Assembly: GCA_965153455.1 (NCBI GenBank)
Contig: OZ234493.1
Coordinates: forward strand, 26,154,213-26,218,212
Direction of reading: 5' to 3'
DNA length: 64,000 bases
Source of the DNA: Sphagnum compactum
Lineage: Eukaryota > Bryophyta > Sphagnopsida > Sphagnales
Within the stretch, counting starts at the first letter, position 1. Every line of letters begins with the position of its first letter. Made by a program: the position numbers and the translations under genes. Positions 12,349 through 23,299 of the stretch are shown here, in pieces. The notes beneath the pieces were generated by a model. It had not been told where the DNA came from. It worked only from the letters and a program-made list of their open reading frames with translations, and ran no database searches.

Positions 12349-13148
12349 CTGGGCAACAAAAGTATTGAGGATGTTGTCTTGAAAGGAAATATGGTGGGTA
12401 TTGACAAGATCAATCTCCAAAGACTCCAAAGCTTGCATGAGCTGCACAAGCACTCCATGTCCATTCTGACATACAATATGCAGATGGTAAATCTCATCCT
12501 CCAATTTGGCAACCTCCACCTGCAGCCGCAGCAAAAGAACCCAAGAGAAAAAAAGAAGAACAAAATCTCTTTGAAACCTTTGAATAATATCAGAAGCAAG
12601 CAACATTGTCCCGATTTGCAAAATTCATTTGAAAACATATATATGGAATATGATTACATATTATGTATCTATGTCAACATGTGAGAAATGTTTTCGCCTT
12701 ACTTGAAGAATCTTCTTCAACATCTTCTTCTTCTTCTTTGGGCCCATCAAGTGCAGTTGATGAGAAGAAGACTTGTGGTTGGTGTTGTTGTCTGGTGCAG
12801 TGGCGGTTGTAGCACCAGCAACAGTAGCATTGTGGACACCTCCAGTTGCAGCAACTGTGTTTGTTCTTCTTCTACCATTGCAAAGCTTACCTTGCTGATC
12901 TTGGGAACCAAAGCTCGTAGAGACTAGAGTCCTTTATTGCGTTTCTTCCTGTGTTTGTGTTCCGACACAAGGTTTTTGGACACAAATGAATTATCGCAAC
13001 CACCCCCTTCACAACGATTAGTGTTGATCTTACCAATGCTCTTGAGCTGCTCCTGTTGGCCACCATCACTGCAGCAGTTTGCAGCAGTCGATGTAGATAA
13101 CTCTGGTACCCCACTCCAGCTCTTGCTACTAGTTTCCACATTCTCCAA
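12349..13148 (-). pseudogene. bHLH transcription factor pseudogene
   Basis: Two exon-like pieces carry bHLH hallmarks. The first ends at 12891 before a GTAAGC donor and reads SKNLVSEHKHRKKRNKGL, then TAG (12926-12924), then SLRALVPKISK. This is the basic region and helix 1 of plant bHLH proteins, normally close to SERKRRKKLN with an uninterrupted helix. The exon border after ISK is where many plant bHLH genes have an intron. The second exon, 12519-12349, has an AG acceptor and a GTATGT donor and reads VEVAKLEDEIYHLHIVCQN, then a helix with LMQALESLEIDLVN and SFQDNILNTFVAQ. That is the ACT-like C-terminal domain of many plant bHLHs. The loop, helix 2 and zipper exon between them could not be placed cleanly. 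DNA-contact arginines are replaced by His and helix 1 is stopped, so the gene looks dead. Confidence 0.7.
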
Positions 13149-13396
13149 CGCATGTAGAAGCTCCAGCTACTGCTTTGCAGCTACAGCTGAAAAGTGATCA
13201 CGAGTACGTGATCCCTGCTGCTACGCTAAAGCTGGCGAACTATAGCTGCAGGGAGCTGCTGCGACGTGCAGTGCATGATCTGGAAATTGCTGCTGAGCTT
13301 CTGTTGCAGCAGTTGTAGAAATGGGTTCCATGGGGGACTCGGATTGTACTACCACAGTACTGGGCTTCAGTTCATTCTATTGTGGGCGCGGTGTAA

Positions 13397-13828
13397 TCAT
13401 CTGTAGATGGGGGGGGGGGGTTTGAAGCTCTCTGGTGAAGAAGAAGAAGAAGAAACTACTGGCATATTAATTGCCACCGCAGATATGCAGTTGTTTGGTG
13501 CTGCACCACCTGTCGAACCCTGCAATAGACTCATCCCTACATTCGAGACCTGATTCGGAAGCATGAAAAAGTTGTTGGGATCATGGAATGAATCGATGAT
13601 CTCCAGCTTTGAGCTTACCCATGGCTTAAATTGAAGTTCACGGCCACAAGAAGAAACAAGAGTTCTCATATCATTGCAAGCCACCCATCTCACAGACTCT
13701 AGCTGCAGAACCCGTTTCCCCTTCCTCCTCCTCTTGTTTGTGCCATCTTCTTCCGCCTCCTCCAAAACACACAACAACACGCACCAAGGTCTGGAGCCGA
13801 GCTCCAGAGCGACGGCGACTTTCGACAT
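13397..13828 (-). CDS. open frame upstream of the bHLH relic, possibly its N-terminal exon
   Basis: An ATG at 13828 opens about 143 codons. It begins MSKVAVALELGSRPW, has a basic KRRRKGKR patch, a mixed middle with GRELQFKPW and SFHDPNNFFMLPNQV, and a Ser/Pro tail. The middle resembles the spacer seen before the bHLH domain in plant MYC-like proteins, and it lies directly upstream on the same strand as the bHLH relic. No firm domain match is possible by eye. It could be the 5' exon of the same broken gene or an unrelated small frame. Confidence 0.3.
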   Translation of the reverse strand: MSKVAVALELGSRPWCVLLCVLEEAEEDGTNKRRRKGKRVLQLESVRWVACNDMRTLVSSCGRELQFKPWVSSKLEIIDSFHDPNNFFMLPNQVSNVGMSLLQGSTGGAAPNNCISAVAINMPVVSSSSSSPESFKPPPPIYR

Positions 13829-14429
13829 GATAGACACACACGCACACAAAAGACAAACACAACCTAGAGCAGACTAACGACAGACAAAAGTCTCAGGCAC
13901 ATGAGAAAAAATGTAGAGCCGTTTGCTGGCGAATATGGGCTAGCGGACCCCCACTGGAAAGGCAAACAATGGGCAAATCATCTGCTAGCAAACAGGCAGA
14001 TGGCAGCAAGTGGCCCTGGGCTTATGGTTAGCCCGAAACTTTTCACCAAAAAAAGTATACCCCAGGGCCTTTTCAGAGAACACCGTTTACAGATAACAAC
14101 AGAGTCCTCAATTTCCAGAGACTCCAAGCTCTCTTCTTCAAGCTCTTCTTCTTTTCAGAGACTCCAAACTTTTTCATGTTTTTCATACTTGCTCCAATTT
14201 TCCACACTTCAGTTCTGTGTTTTAAGTGCGATGATAGGACAATGAAGCAAACATTTGGGTTTTATTATCGTGAGCCAAAATGCAAATACATTTTTTGATC
14301 GCATCAATTTTGTGAACAAAATTTCAAGCCACAACAAAGGGTTCAAGCTCTTATGTAAGTTACATGAAATAAACACCACAACTACCCTATTGCCCATGGT
14401 CAAACTCAAAGTGCATAAAGTTGTTATCT

Positions 14430-15044
14430 TTAAGAATTTTTAGGCTTAAGATACTCAACCATCACCATCTTTTTTAACTCTTTCACAGTTGTTGAAATTT
14501 TTTTAATGGCATCAGCAATTGTAGAAGAACCTGCATACAATTTTCTTCTTTTATTTTTCATTCTTTTGTTGGCTTTGCCTTGCACACCAGACAATTTACA
14601 AGCCTTAGTTCTTGGAGTGTTTGAACCTACAGATGGAGCATGAAACTCCTTTTCATTTCCATGACCAAAAACAAGAGCTTGCTATGATGGACTAAAGTGC
14701 TTTTGAGTGTCTAGTGTCACATCACCATCACTCACTTCAAAAATTTGAACCTTAGAATGTGAATGTAAATTTTGTACTCCCTTATCAATTGCATTGGGAA
14801 TGCCATTAATCTTGGCTATGGCTCCAAACATCCGATCAAATCTCTCAAACCATGGCCAATTAGAAAGGGATGCACCAGTCTCCTGAGTTTTCTTCTTTTC
14901 GGTCTCATACTTATCTTTTATCTTGTTCCACTTGTCATGCACTTGCTTCCAACTCCCATCCACTCTTAGAAAATGTGCATTCAACTGCTCTCTGTAACAT
15001 CTTTCCAATTTGTTTCTCGAAAAGGCTTCCAATTGTACTCCTAG
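14430..15044 (-). pseudogene. Myb/SANT-like DNA-binding protein fragment with an in-frame TAG
   Basis: The frame begins around GVQLEAFSRNKLER and continues through SWKQVHDKWNKIKDKYETEK, SNWPWFERFDRMFG and KINGIPNAIDKGVQ. This is the helix-turn-helix plus linker of plant Myb/SANT-like (trihelix-type) proteins, many of them associated with PIF/Harbinger elements. A TAG at about 14684-14682 stops it. The same frame then stays open for about 83 codons, with a basic KANKRMKNKRRKL stretch and an amphipathic helix (AIKKISTTVKELKKM), to a TAA at 14432. That is the layout expected for the C-terminal half, so the TAG looks like a lesion rather than the natural end. A short out-of-frame segment just above 15033 suggests a second, upstream defect. 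Likely transposon-derived. Confidence 0.6.
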
Positions 15045-15224
15045 AATTTCTTTTCACAAATATCTAGAAAAAATTAAAATTATGCATTTGTCCACAACTT
15101 GCTTGCATTCTTTTGATGTCTTGAATGTTTTGGAACAATATTAACTAGTAAAAAAACACACCTCCTTGTTGTCCATTAACAAATTGAGGAACAAATTTGG
15201 TGAGAAGGTTGGGGAGTTCATGGG

Positions 15225-15350
15225 TGCTGATCTCTATAGTGCAAACCGCATGTGTCTATAGTGCCCTATGTTTATAGTGTCGTGCATCTATAGTGTTGAG
15301 AGTGCAACCACTTGCATCTATAGTGTTGTGCATCTACAGTGTCGAGAACC
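15225..15350 (+). repeat. short imperfect repeats of a CTATAGTGTTG-like motif
   Basis: Five or six imperfect copies of a motif like GCATCTATAGTGTTG lie within about 125 bases upstream of the Myb/SANT relic. Function unknown; a slippage-expanded simple repeat is the plainest reading. Confidence 0.6.
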
Positions 15351-16182
15351 CTAACATGTGCAAAGGCAGAGAAGAAGTCTAGAGAAAGAGACACAAGAAC
15401 CAGAGAATATAGGAACTGAAGCATTTCCTTCTTCTGTTGTAGTAGTGATTTTTTACTACAAGATATTTTTTTCCTATTCGATTGCGATCGTAAGTTGCTG
15501 ATTTACTATAGTGAAGCAAAAGCTTGAAGTGAAGCAAACCTGTGATTCGTTTGCACGTAGTCGTTGCATTGACAGTACTAATCAAAGTAACGGCCTCAAA
15601 TTTGTTGGTTGAATCACACTCAAGTTTGTTAGTTGAATCACACTGTTTGCCCTCATGTGCCCAGTCCAAAAGAGAGAAAGGAAGAGAAACTTCAAAGAGA
15701 CAAGAGGGAGACACTGAGAGAAAGAATTGCAACAGCCATTGTTGGAACGTTCTTCTCTCACATCCTTGGAGAGATGGACAAATTGGTCCATGTGGCTTTA
15801 GAAGGATTGTTGATTTTAGGGTATTAGGCTACTATTAAAAAAACTCTCTATTTCAAAACCCCTGAGTCTGAACCCTTAAATGTTTCGTAATGGGCCGGTT
15901 TACCGTATCAAGCATTTAGAATATTCATGAATAATAGCAGATGCCAGAGCATAGTAAAAAAGCATTTTATTGCTAGATCATTATAACTCAAAATAAGGTA
16001 AAAAATGCTGATCCCTTCTGAGAAACAGGCATGTATAAAACATCTATAGGACACCAGCTGAATACTAACAGAATCCTCTTTTTCCCACTGGATCCTCACC
16101 CTTCAAAACCTGTCAAGGGAGAGTATTAAACCCTCCTCTAGGTACCACCTGGGGGCGAACCAAGACTGTATGTGTCTGTATC

Positions 16183-16371
16183 TTGTTGTCCTGTGCAACT
16201 TTGTGGTTGCAGAATTTTAGAGGGTCTGTTGCCATCATAGTTCCAGGACTTCCAAAAGTTTGTCCAAGCTCAGGACTTGTTGTCCTGTGCAACTTTGTGT
16301 TTGTAGAATTTTAGAGGGTCTGTTGCCATCATAGTTCCAGGACTTTCCAAAAGTTTGTCCAAGCTCAGGAA
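16183..16371 (+). repeat. tandem 94-bp duplication
   Basis: Two adjacent copies (16183-16276 and 16277-16371) differ at only a few positions. They begin TTGTTGTCCTGTGCAACTTT and end near GTTTGTCCAAGCTCAGGA. They lie about 330 bases beyond the stop of the P450 gene, possibly in its 3' UTR. The near identity points to a recent duplication. Confidence 0.85.
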
Positions 16372-16696
16372 GGAATTAGGAACTCAAGCAACAAACCAGT
16401 TTTGATGCTCAAATTATATATGTAACCATTTCTCACTAGACAATATTAAATGGGTTGGAGCAAATCCAACCCTTATTTAATTTACCCACTCAAACCCATT
16501 ATATGGATTTGAATCTCGAGCGACCTTCAGTGGGCAACTGGAAAGAATCACAGCCCACAGACGATCCAAAATGATCTGATCAGAAAAGTGGTTTTCAGAT
16601 TTTTTTTTTTTTCAATTTGTACATAGTGTTGAGAGAGATCGAGTCGAGAATTTTGAAGAAAATTTTCGGAGTTGTAGAAGTAACTGCAATATTTTT

Positions 16697-19272
16697 TCAA
16701 TTTGTAGAAGTAACTTCGGAGTTTTCGACGTTTTTGATGAGGAGTTGCATGCCGAATTTGGGCCATAAATTGTTGCCGCCACGGCCTGGTGCATGGCAGT
16801 AGCTTGGCGACACAGAGAAGCTGAAACGCCGTAGTAGCATGGCCAAAAGCAGCTTCACAGTCATGCGCGCCAGGTTCCGGCCTAAGCAGATCCTGTTGCC
16901 GCCGCCGAAAGGCATGAAGTTGTTGAAGCTGTTGACACTATTGGCGGCGGCAGCAGTAGCAGCATTGAGGCCGTCAGCTGCACTGTTCTTCCCGTTTGTA
17001 TGAACATTCTTCACCTCCCAACGATCCGGCTTGAATAGATGGGCATCCTGGCCCCAAATCTCCTTGCTTTGATTCAGTACTGCCATGGGGATGATCACAT
17101 TGGTGCCTGGAGTTATGGTCACTGATCCAAGCTGATGTACCTCGGAAGCATCTCTGGTTATCGCCTGTACTGGTGCGTAGAGTCGTAGCGTTTCATTCAG
17201 TATCATGTCTATCTGTAATCAGTAGAAAAGCAGCTAGCGGAGTTAGGAAATCTTTCCATTAGGTTTGCTATATGATCACAATAGCTTTCCATTATATATG
17301 AACGACTGATGCATGCAGTTTGTATAAGAGAGAGTTTCTGTGATGGGATTTGTAGGTACCAATTTGAGGTTAGCGAGGTTGTCAACTTGGGGAGTATCTT
17401 CGGCGCCAAGGACTTCCTGCACTTCAGAGCGTGCACGTTGTTGCCAGTCGGGGTTCTGAGCTAAGAGCAAAAGTGACCACATCAAGAGTAGGGAGGTGGG
17501 GCTGTCGGTTGCTAAGAAGAAGACCGTGCATTCGTCTAGCACCTGCGACGCCGTCATGTTGGAGTTCCCTTCGTTCATTGCCTCCAACATCATGCCCAGT
17601 ACATCGCTCCCATACGCACTCTGCCTTGATCCAGCCTTGGCAATAATGCTGCTTCCCTTCAAGTCGTTCGCCACTTTCATCCTTGCACTCACGATGTTTT
17701 TGAGAACTTTTACCATAGCCCGTTTCTTTATCCAGAAGTTGATATTTGTTGCAGTTGGAAAGAAACTGGATAACAAGTAAGATACACACACAGCCATGGA
17801 AAAATTAGTTTTCTTTCCTATCGAGACCGGAACTCATGTACCGGCCTGCAGCTCCTAGATTTCACATTCTTCCTGCTTGGGGCACAAGTCTTGATGAAGG
17901 GTTCATGATCGATATTGCAATCTATGTAAACATGGTCCAGAAATAATTGTGCTCAAAACGTGGGGTCAGCTGCTGCAACAATGGGAAGTTAGTATGGTAC
18001 ACACCTATATCCGGGAATGAGGCGGGCATATCCGCGGATTCTATTCCCAATTACACCGGTCATGAAATTGACAGCGTCGTGAACGGCATAGATATCACCA
18101 CCCTCGATACCAGATGTAGAACCGAAGGTCGTCCTGATAATGATATCCAGCAGCGTTTCTGGCACATCCACGTCTACTGCAACTTCTGCTGCACCCTGTT
18201 TGATGTCTGCTGCGTTGTTGATCGCTTTCTGCCACTTGGTTACCAGATCATCTCCCCTTTCAACGATCTGGTGGAACAGACCCTGCATGCAGAATAATTC
18301 AATGCGCTGCAAAGTCAGCACGAGGAGGGCGCGCAATAGATCTATATTGCACTTGGGTACGTCGTAACAGTTATGAAGTCGAACAGTTATGAAGTCGAAC
18401 ACGTCTCTCATGAAATGTGTGATCTTGAAGGGTTTATAAGAAGTCCAAGGGATTCCAACTTGCCTTAAGAAAGGTGTGACGAAAAGCTGGGCTCATGATT
18501 TGGTTCTTTTGCTTCCAATTGCCTCCTTCGGCCGTAAGGATACTACCATGACCCGCGATAGCAGAAACAGCTTCGCTGGCAAGAACGCTCTTTTTGTAGT
18601 ATCCCGCCTTTGACAGCAACACGTCCTTCGCCAACTTTGCATCGGCAAGTATCATCCTTGTCATGGAGCCTTGCTCGAAAACAGAAATTTTTCCTGAAAC
18701 CCCAGAACGTAATTTACGGAGCTGCTTAGTTAGCGCAGAAGAGTAGAAAGCACTCCGCGTCTTCTCTTTCGAACCTGCTAATTATTGTTTGCGAAACAGA
18801 CTGGCCAACATTGAACTCATGACTTCCTTCGAATTCACAAGAAAGTTTACTCGAAGGATTGATACATATATACAGTAGCGTAAGTAGTGTGATCGAAAAT
18901 CTTACCATACTTCTCACTGAAGACGAATAGTTCCGTTCCCACTCGTCCTGCCGGCGATTCAGAGATCTGACCACCGAGCTTCGGCACCCCTCTACGTAGC
19001 TCCCGAATCTCGGGCAAGTTGCCGATGAAAGGTCTGAAGACGGGGCCGCTGATACCTTGCTTCTCGTAGAATCTCCGTTTGCTGTAAGGTTTCCACAACA
19101 TCCAATAGAATATATTCACCATCGATACAACCAGAACCGTACTGCATACCGCTGTTACAAAAGATCCCCACTCATCATCCACAATATCCCTACTCGAAAT
19201 CCTCAGAAGAATGTCCTGATCAGCCTCATGAGGAGGAAGCCAACTCCTGCTGGACTCATTTAGTAATGCCAT
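16697..19272 (-). CDS. cytochrome P450, CYP72-clan-like, five exons
   Basis: Exons 19272-18906, 18693-18464, 18282-18005, 17765-17360 and 17212-16697 join in one frame of 598 residues. Intron 2 uses a GC donor (AAG|GCAAGT); the others are GT-AG. Residues about 35-60 form an N-terminal membrane anchor followed by a basic turn, so the protein should sit on the ER facing the cytosol. The substrate-recognition start FIGNLPEI, the C-helix WKQKNQIMSPAF, the K-helix ETLR (434-437), FKPDRW and the heme loop PFGGGNRICLG with Cys about 536 are present. The I-helix reads FFLATDSPTS (about 374-383) instead of the usual A-G-x-D/E-T-T. A 25-residue Ala/Asn-rich insertion lies between FKPDRW and the heme loop and accounts for part of the extra length over a typical ~520. 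CYP72-clan enzymes hydroxylate hormones or terpenoids; the family and substrate here are not resolved. Confidence 0.9.
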
Positions 19273-19618
19273 CACGCTCGTTAATCGATCACTCGAGATT
19301 GAAAACGTCGCAAAAAAAGGCAAAAAAAAAAGAGAAAAAAACTCTGTGGGACTCTCACAGTCTCTCTCCTCTAGTAGTGCATGAGGTAGTTGATTTATAA
19401 TATGGACAACAACAACAACAACAGGTGACAAAAAAGAGATAGATCTTCAATAAGTGATCAATCGCGAATGTCCTGACTCTACCCAACTACAAACACAACA
19501 AGCTTTGATTTCTAATAATAATTTCGTCGATAGAAGAATGTGCGTCATGAACTTCAGAATTTGTTGTTGTGCAGGAGTTTGATGGATTATTGTATGGATC
19601 CGGGGTTTAGGCGTGATC

Positions 19619-19626
19619 TATTTATA
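19619..19626 (-). promoter_or_regulatory. TATA box of the P450 gene
   Basis: TATAAATA on the minus strand, in AGAGTATAAATAGATC, about 350 bases before the P450 ATG. This allows a 5' leader of roughly 320 bases. A weaker ATTATAAAT lies closer, at about 19391-19401. Matched to the plant TATA consensus by eye. Confidence 0.55.
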
Positions 19627-19639
19627 CTCTTGTTATCCT

Positions 19640-21180
19640 CTTCTTGTGCTCGGCTGAATGAAACTGCGAACTTACTGAGAACGAACTGCTAGCCTTGGCG
19701 GCGCGTGGCAAGTGGCAGTTTTGTCGTACTCCTCGAGATCTGTCGATTTTAGCTTTGCCGCATTTGGCTTCTTCTGTTGGGATCTCAGGCAACTTCCTGA
19801 ATGGACATGTGTCAGGCAATTTTCCTCCTCCACGGACATGCCAGCTGAGCGGAGGATCATCATCCAAGCAAGTAAGCAAGAAGCCTCCCCGCGGAGTCCC
19901 GTGGGGCCTTGCTTGGGTGATGTACCAACCAGCACCTACACCAGGTTCCCATGGTAAACTTCATCCCAAACTTGTCTAGCTTGATAGTCTTCTAACCATG
20001 GTTAATATCGCGTCCTAAGGCTAAATCAGTGCTTCTGAGTCCAAATCGCGGGGGGTTTTTTTTTTTTCTTCTTCGTTTTTGTTGGGGTCTTTGCAAGATA
20101 TATCTCAAGTCGATCTAGCAATAAATAAATGGTGTCAGTTGAATGTTTTCAAAAACTCTCTTACAACTCATGACTTACCTACCTGTTCATCTCTCCTATT
20201 CATTGGATGAGGTGCCTCCCAAGTTTTTTTTTTTTTTTTTCAATGAGACAATTTGACTAGCCCATCAACTAAAATTAAAAAAAAACTATGGAGGCTCTCC
20301 AAAATAGAAGGTTCTATTTTGAAGTATAGAGTTCCTCCCTTTTTGCTCACCTATGTAGGTGAAAGGAGGACAACATTTGCCAAAGCATAAGGTATAAAAG
20401 TGAGGTGCTATTGGGAACTCTTTGGGGAACATGTTAGGAAACTTGAGAACTAATTGCTTTGACCCCCCACCCCCCTTTTTCCCCCCCAACCCACTAGGAA
20501 AAAAGGGACGCCCCTTCACTTGATGACATGACTTCTCATTGGTTGAATGGTTATTCTATCCCTAAAATTGGCAGCCACTATTTTTTTTTGGCCTGGACTA
20601 ATAGCCCTTCATAAGAACACCCTCCCTAAATTGCCTAAGCCTAGAAATGGTGATTTTGAAAATAAAAATAAATAAAAATAGAAATGTTATTTGAAACTAT
20701 ATATTTTTCATATATTTGGCTTTTCTGAGAAAATTCATGAAGTCACAAAAATCCGCCCCCAATAAAAAAAAAAAAAAAACAGTGTTCCAAATTTAACATT
20801 TCCTAAGTGAAATATGGCTACTAAAAGGCCTCAGTTAAGAAGAAGGTGACATACTAGTGTAGGTGCTGGTTCACCCTGGCCCATGGATGGTAGTGGGACC
20901 CACTCCTACAATCCCCACAATCTATCTACCAACCCTCTTCAACCCTGCAAATTTTGCCTTGTGTAAATGAAGGACCTTACATATTCCACACGTATCATCC
21001 TACATTATGCAATTCCGAAAGGACTGTAGAGGGACTTTACATAGTCTGGAAGATCAGGGCTCCATTATGCAATGATGAAACAAGTGAACCACCTAAGAGG
21101 ATGGACCACAAGTGGGACATCAAGTTCTGGAACCCCTTCTGATTCTTAGAAGCATTACATATAGTAAAGGACGTCGGGAT
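19640..21180. other. spacer with a few low-copy-looking stretches, no gene
   Basis: The segment is more GC-balanced to about 19980, then AT-rich with long T and A homopolymers (20051, 20224, 20766). Frames on both strands are short and lack domain signals. A stretch near 20857-20920 containing TAGGTGCTGGTTCACCCTG has relatives near 43056 and, inverted, near 60870, so part of this is a dispersed repeat. Confidence 0.5.
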
Positions 21181-21189
21181 GAAATGAAG

Positions 21190-21245
21190 CTTTCCATCCA
21201 TCCGTCCGTCATCCATCCCGTTATCCGTCCCGTCATCCATCCAAA
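21190..21245 (+). repeat. CCATC/CCGTC microsatellite
   Basis: An imperfect run of CCATCCGTCCGTCATCCATC-like units at the edge of the A-rich block. Confidence 0.7.
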
Positions 21246-21249
21246 CAGA

Positions 21250-22060
21250 ACAAATATATATTTTAAAAAGGGAAAAAACTAGAAAAAAAATAAAAACAGA
21301 AAAACACTTTAACAATTAGAAACTTTTTGTAAACACTTAAACATGAAACAGAAAGGGAAACACAGTAAAATAATCTTAAAAGAAAATTAAAAAATAGATG
21401 ACAAAAAATAAGAAACAAAACAGAGAGCAAAAGAAAGAGAAAAAAAACCATACTTGAAAAAAAAAATGAAGTTTGTCTTCTTTTTCCAAACTTCAAACCT
21501 GCATCTAATCAAACAAAAATAAAAAAGTTTTTTTAAATTTATTTTTATTATAAAACATATTAGAAAAACTAGAATTGTTTTGGAAAAAAAATAGAAACTA
21601 AATAAATAAATAAACGCATAAAAATAGAAGAAAAATGAAGATAGACAAAATAAGAATAAAAAAAATTAAAACATGAAACAAACATAAACAAAAAAAAAGT
21701 GAAAACACAAAAACTATAAAAAAGGAATGGAAACAAATGAAACAAGGAAAGGGAAATACAGTAAAATCATTTTAAAAGAAAAAAAATTACAAAAAAAAGA
21801 AACCAAATAAAGAGTAGAAAATAAGAAAAAATAAAACTTATAATAATGAAGAAAAACCCTACTTGAAAAAGAAAGAGGTGTGTCTTCTTTCTCCAAACTT
21901 GAAACTTGCATCCAAAGAAACAAAAATACAAAAGTGAAAAAGAAACACTTTATTTTTATTCTACAAAATAATAATAAAAACAGAACACACATAAATGTTT
22001 TTTTTAAAAAGATAAAAGTTTTTAAAAAAAAAATTAAAACATGAACCAAACATTGTTGAA
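21250..22060 (+). repeat. A-rich strand-asymmetric block with an internal ~390-bp tandem duplication
   Basis: The plus strand is overwhelmingly A with few T for about 800 bases. Two direct copies are visible, starting near 21340 and 21735. Both contain an ACATGAAACA-like start, a GGGAAA-ACAGTAAAAT box, an A-rich body, a CTTGAAAAA box, and a TGTCTTCTTT..CCAAACTT box near the end. The minus-strand frames are Phe/Leu-rich simply because of composition. No terminal repeats recognised. Confidence 0.75.
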
Positions 22061-23104
22061 ATAACACACCTGTGCATTAGGCACGGGGTTCAAACTAGTA
22101 TCAAATAAGGAAAGGGGAAGTTGGATTGTGTAAGGTCTATCCCACCCCCAGACACACCCATAGCTATGTCCACAGCCAGAAGAGTGTCATCAAAATTTGA
22201 CAGGTTTTTTTGTAAAGTAGGAGAAAAGGCATCCTTTTGAACCACCATCTGAAACGCTTTTAAGCTATTGGACTCTTCCTAGTGAGGCCGATAATTCAAA
22301 TCTCCGAAGCTTCTAAAGATAAGCGAACATTCACATCTAGGAACCAACATTGCAAGATGCTGGTGAGACTCTTCTTGGTCATGTTTTGCTCTTGAATGGA
22401 TAGTCTAATAGGCATCTTTCTCATGAGTAGTTTCTTTGTGGGACGCATAGCAAATTCACCCACAACTTCCAAGCCACTGTTGTAGCAAACGTGGACACTC
22501 GAGATAGGATGTGAATCCTCCCTTTGGAATGTATGTCCATTCCTTGATCCCACACCTCTACAGGATGTGAAGGTAAGGTGACACCCACCATTGAAGAAAT
22601 TTCTTATTGAACCACATGCGCAAAACTTTACAGAAAAATTTCTTTCCAAGCAAAGCAAAGTTCAAGCCTGTGTTTTTCAGCCAAGATCAAAGGCAGGTTC
22701 CCACTTCTGGACTTGCACCTTTCTGACAGAATCGTGCTTGAGCCGGAGGCTGAAACAGCTTTCACCTTTGACTGGCTTCAATCAGCTGATTTTGGAGCTT
22801 TATACATCCTCCACTTATTTTGGTTTTCCAGAAGGTCACCTGGACAAGGTATTTCATTAACCATTAGAGATATCTGCAAATTCACCCTGTCTTCACCCCG
22901 TCATTGGGTCTCCTTTCACCCCCTAATCCTGTTTTAGTGGTATCTGTAAAGTAAGGAAATTTTATTGAATTTCAGTATGAAATGCTGAAACTCAGTACGA
23001 AAATGCTGAATCTCAGCATTTTATGCACAAGGCTCGAGAGGAATTATAGTTAGCTGTACATGCAGGTACAGTGAAAATCTATGTAGTAACAGTGGAGGCG
23101 CTCA

Positions 23105-23290
23105 GGAAAAAAGAAAGACAGGGTGAAACTGAGGAACCATCAAAATTGATAGTTTTTTTGAGTTTCATCCCCTCTTGATTTCTAATGTACTTATTTTTGC
23201 AGGTTTGTTTTTAATCTCACCCTGTGTATGACCAAACTCCGGGTACTGGTGCTGTCTTTTCCTGACTTGACGGATATCTCTATTATCCAG
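23105..23290 (+). repeat. dispersed repeat, copy A (partner at 52080-52260)
   Basis: Shares with 52080-52260 a GGTGAAACT start, an ACCATCAAA box, TTTTTTGAGTTTCA, then AATCTCACCCTGTGTATGAC, CTCCGGGT and GACGGATATCTCTATT, in the same order and orientation. It is non-coding and probably part of an unclassified transposable element. Confidence 0.75.
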
Positions 23291-23299
23291 TGAATATTA

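Noticed and set aside
21263-22067. Hydrophobic Phe/Leu-rich minus-strand frames as membrane proteins
   Set aside because: The translation of an A-rich strand always gives Phe/Leu on its complement; no other coding support.
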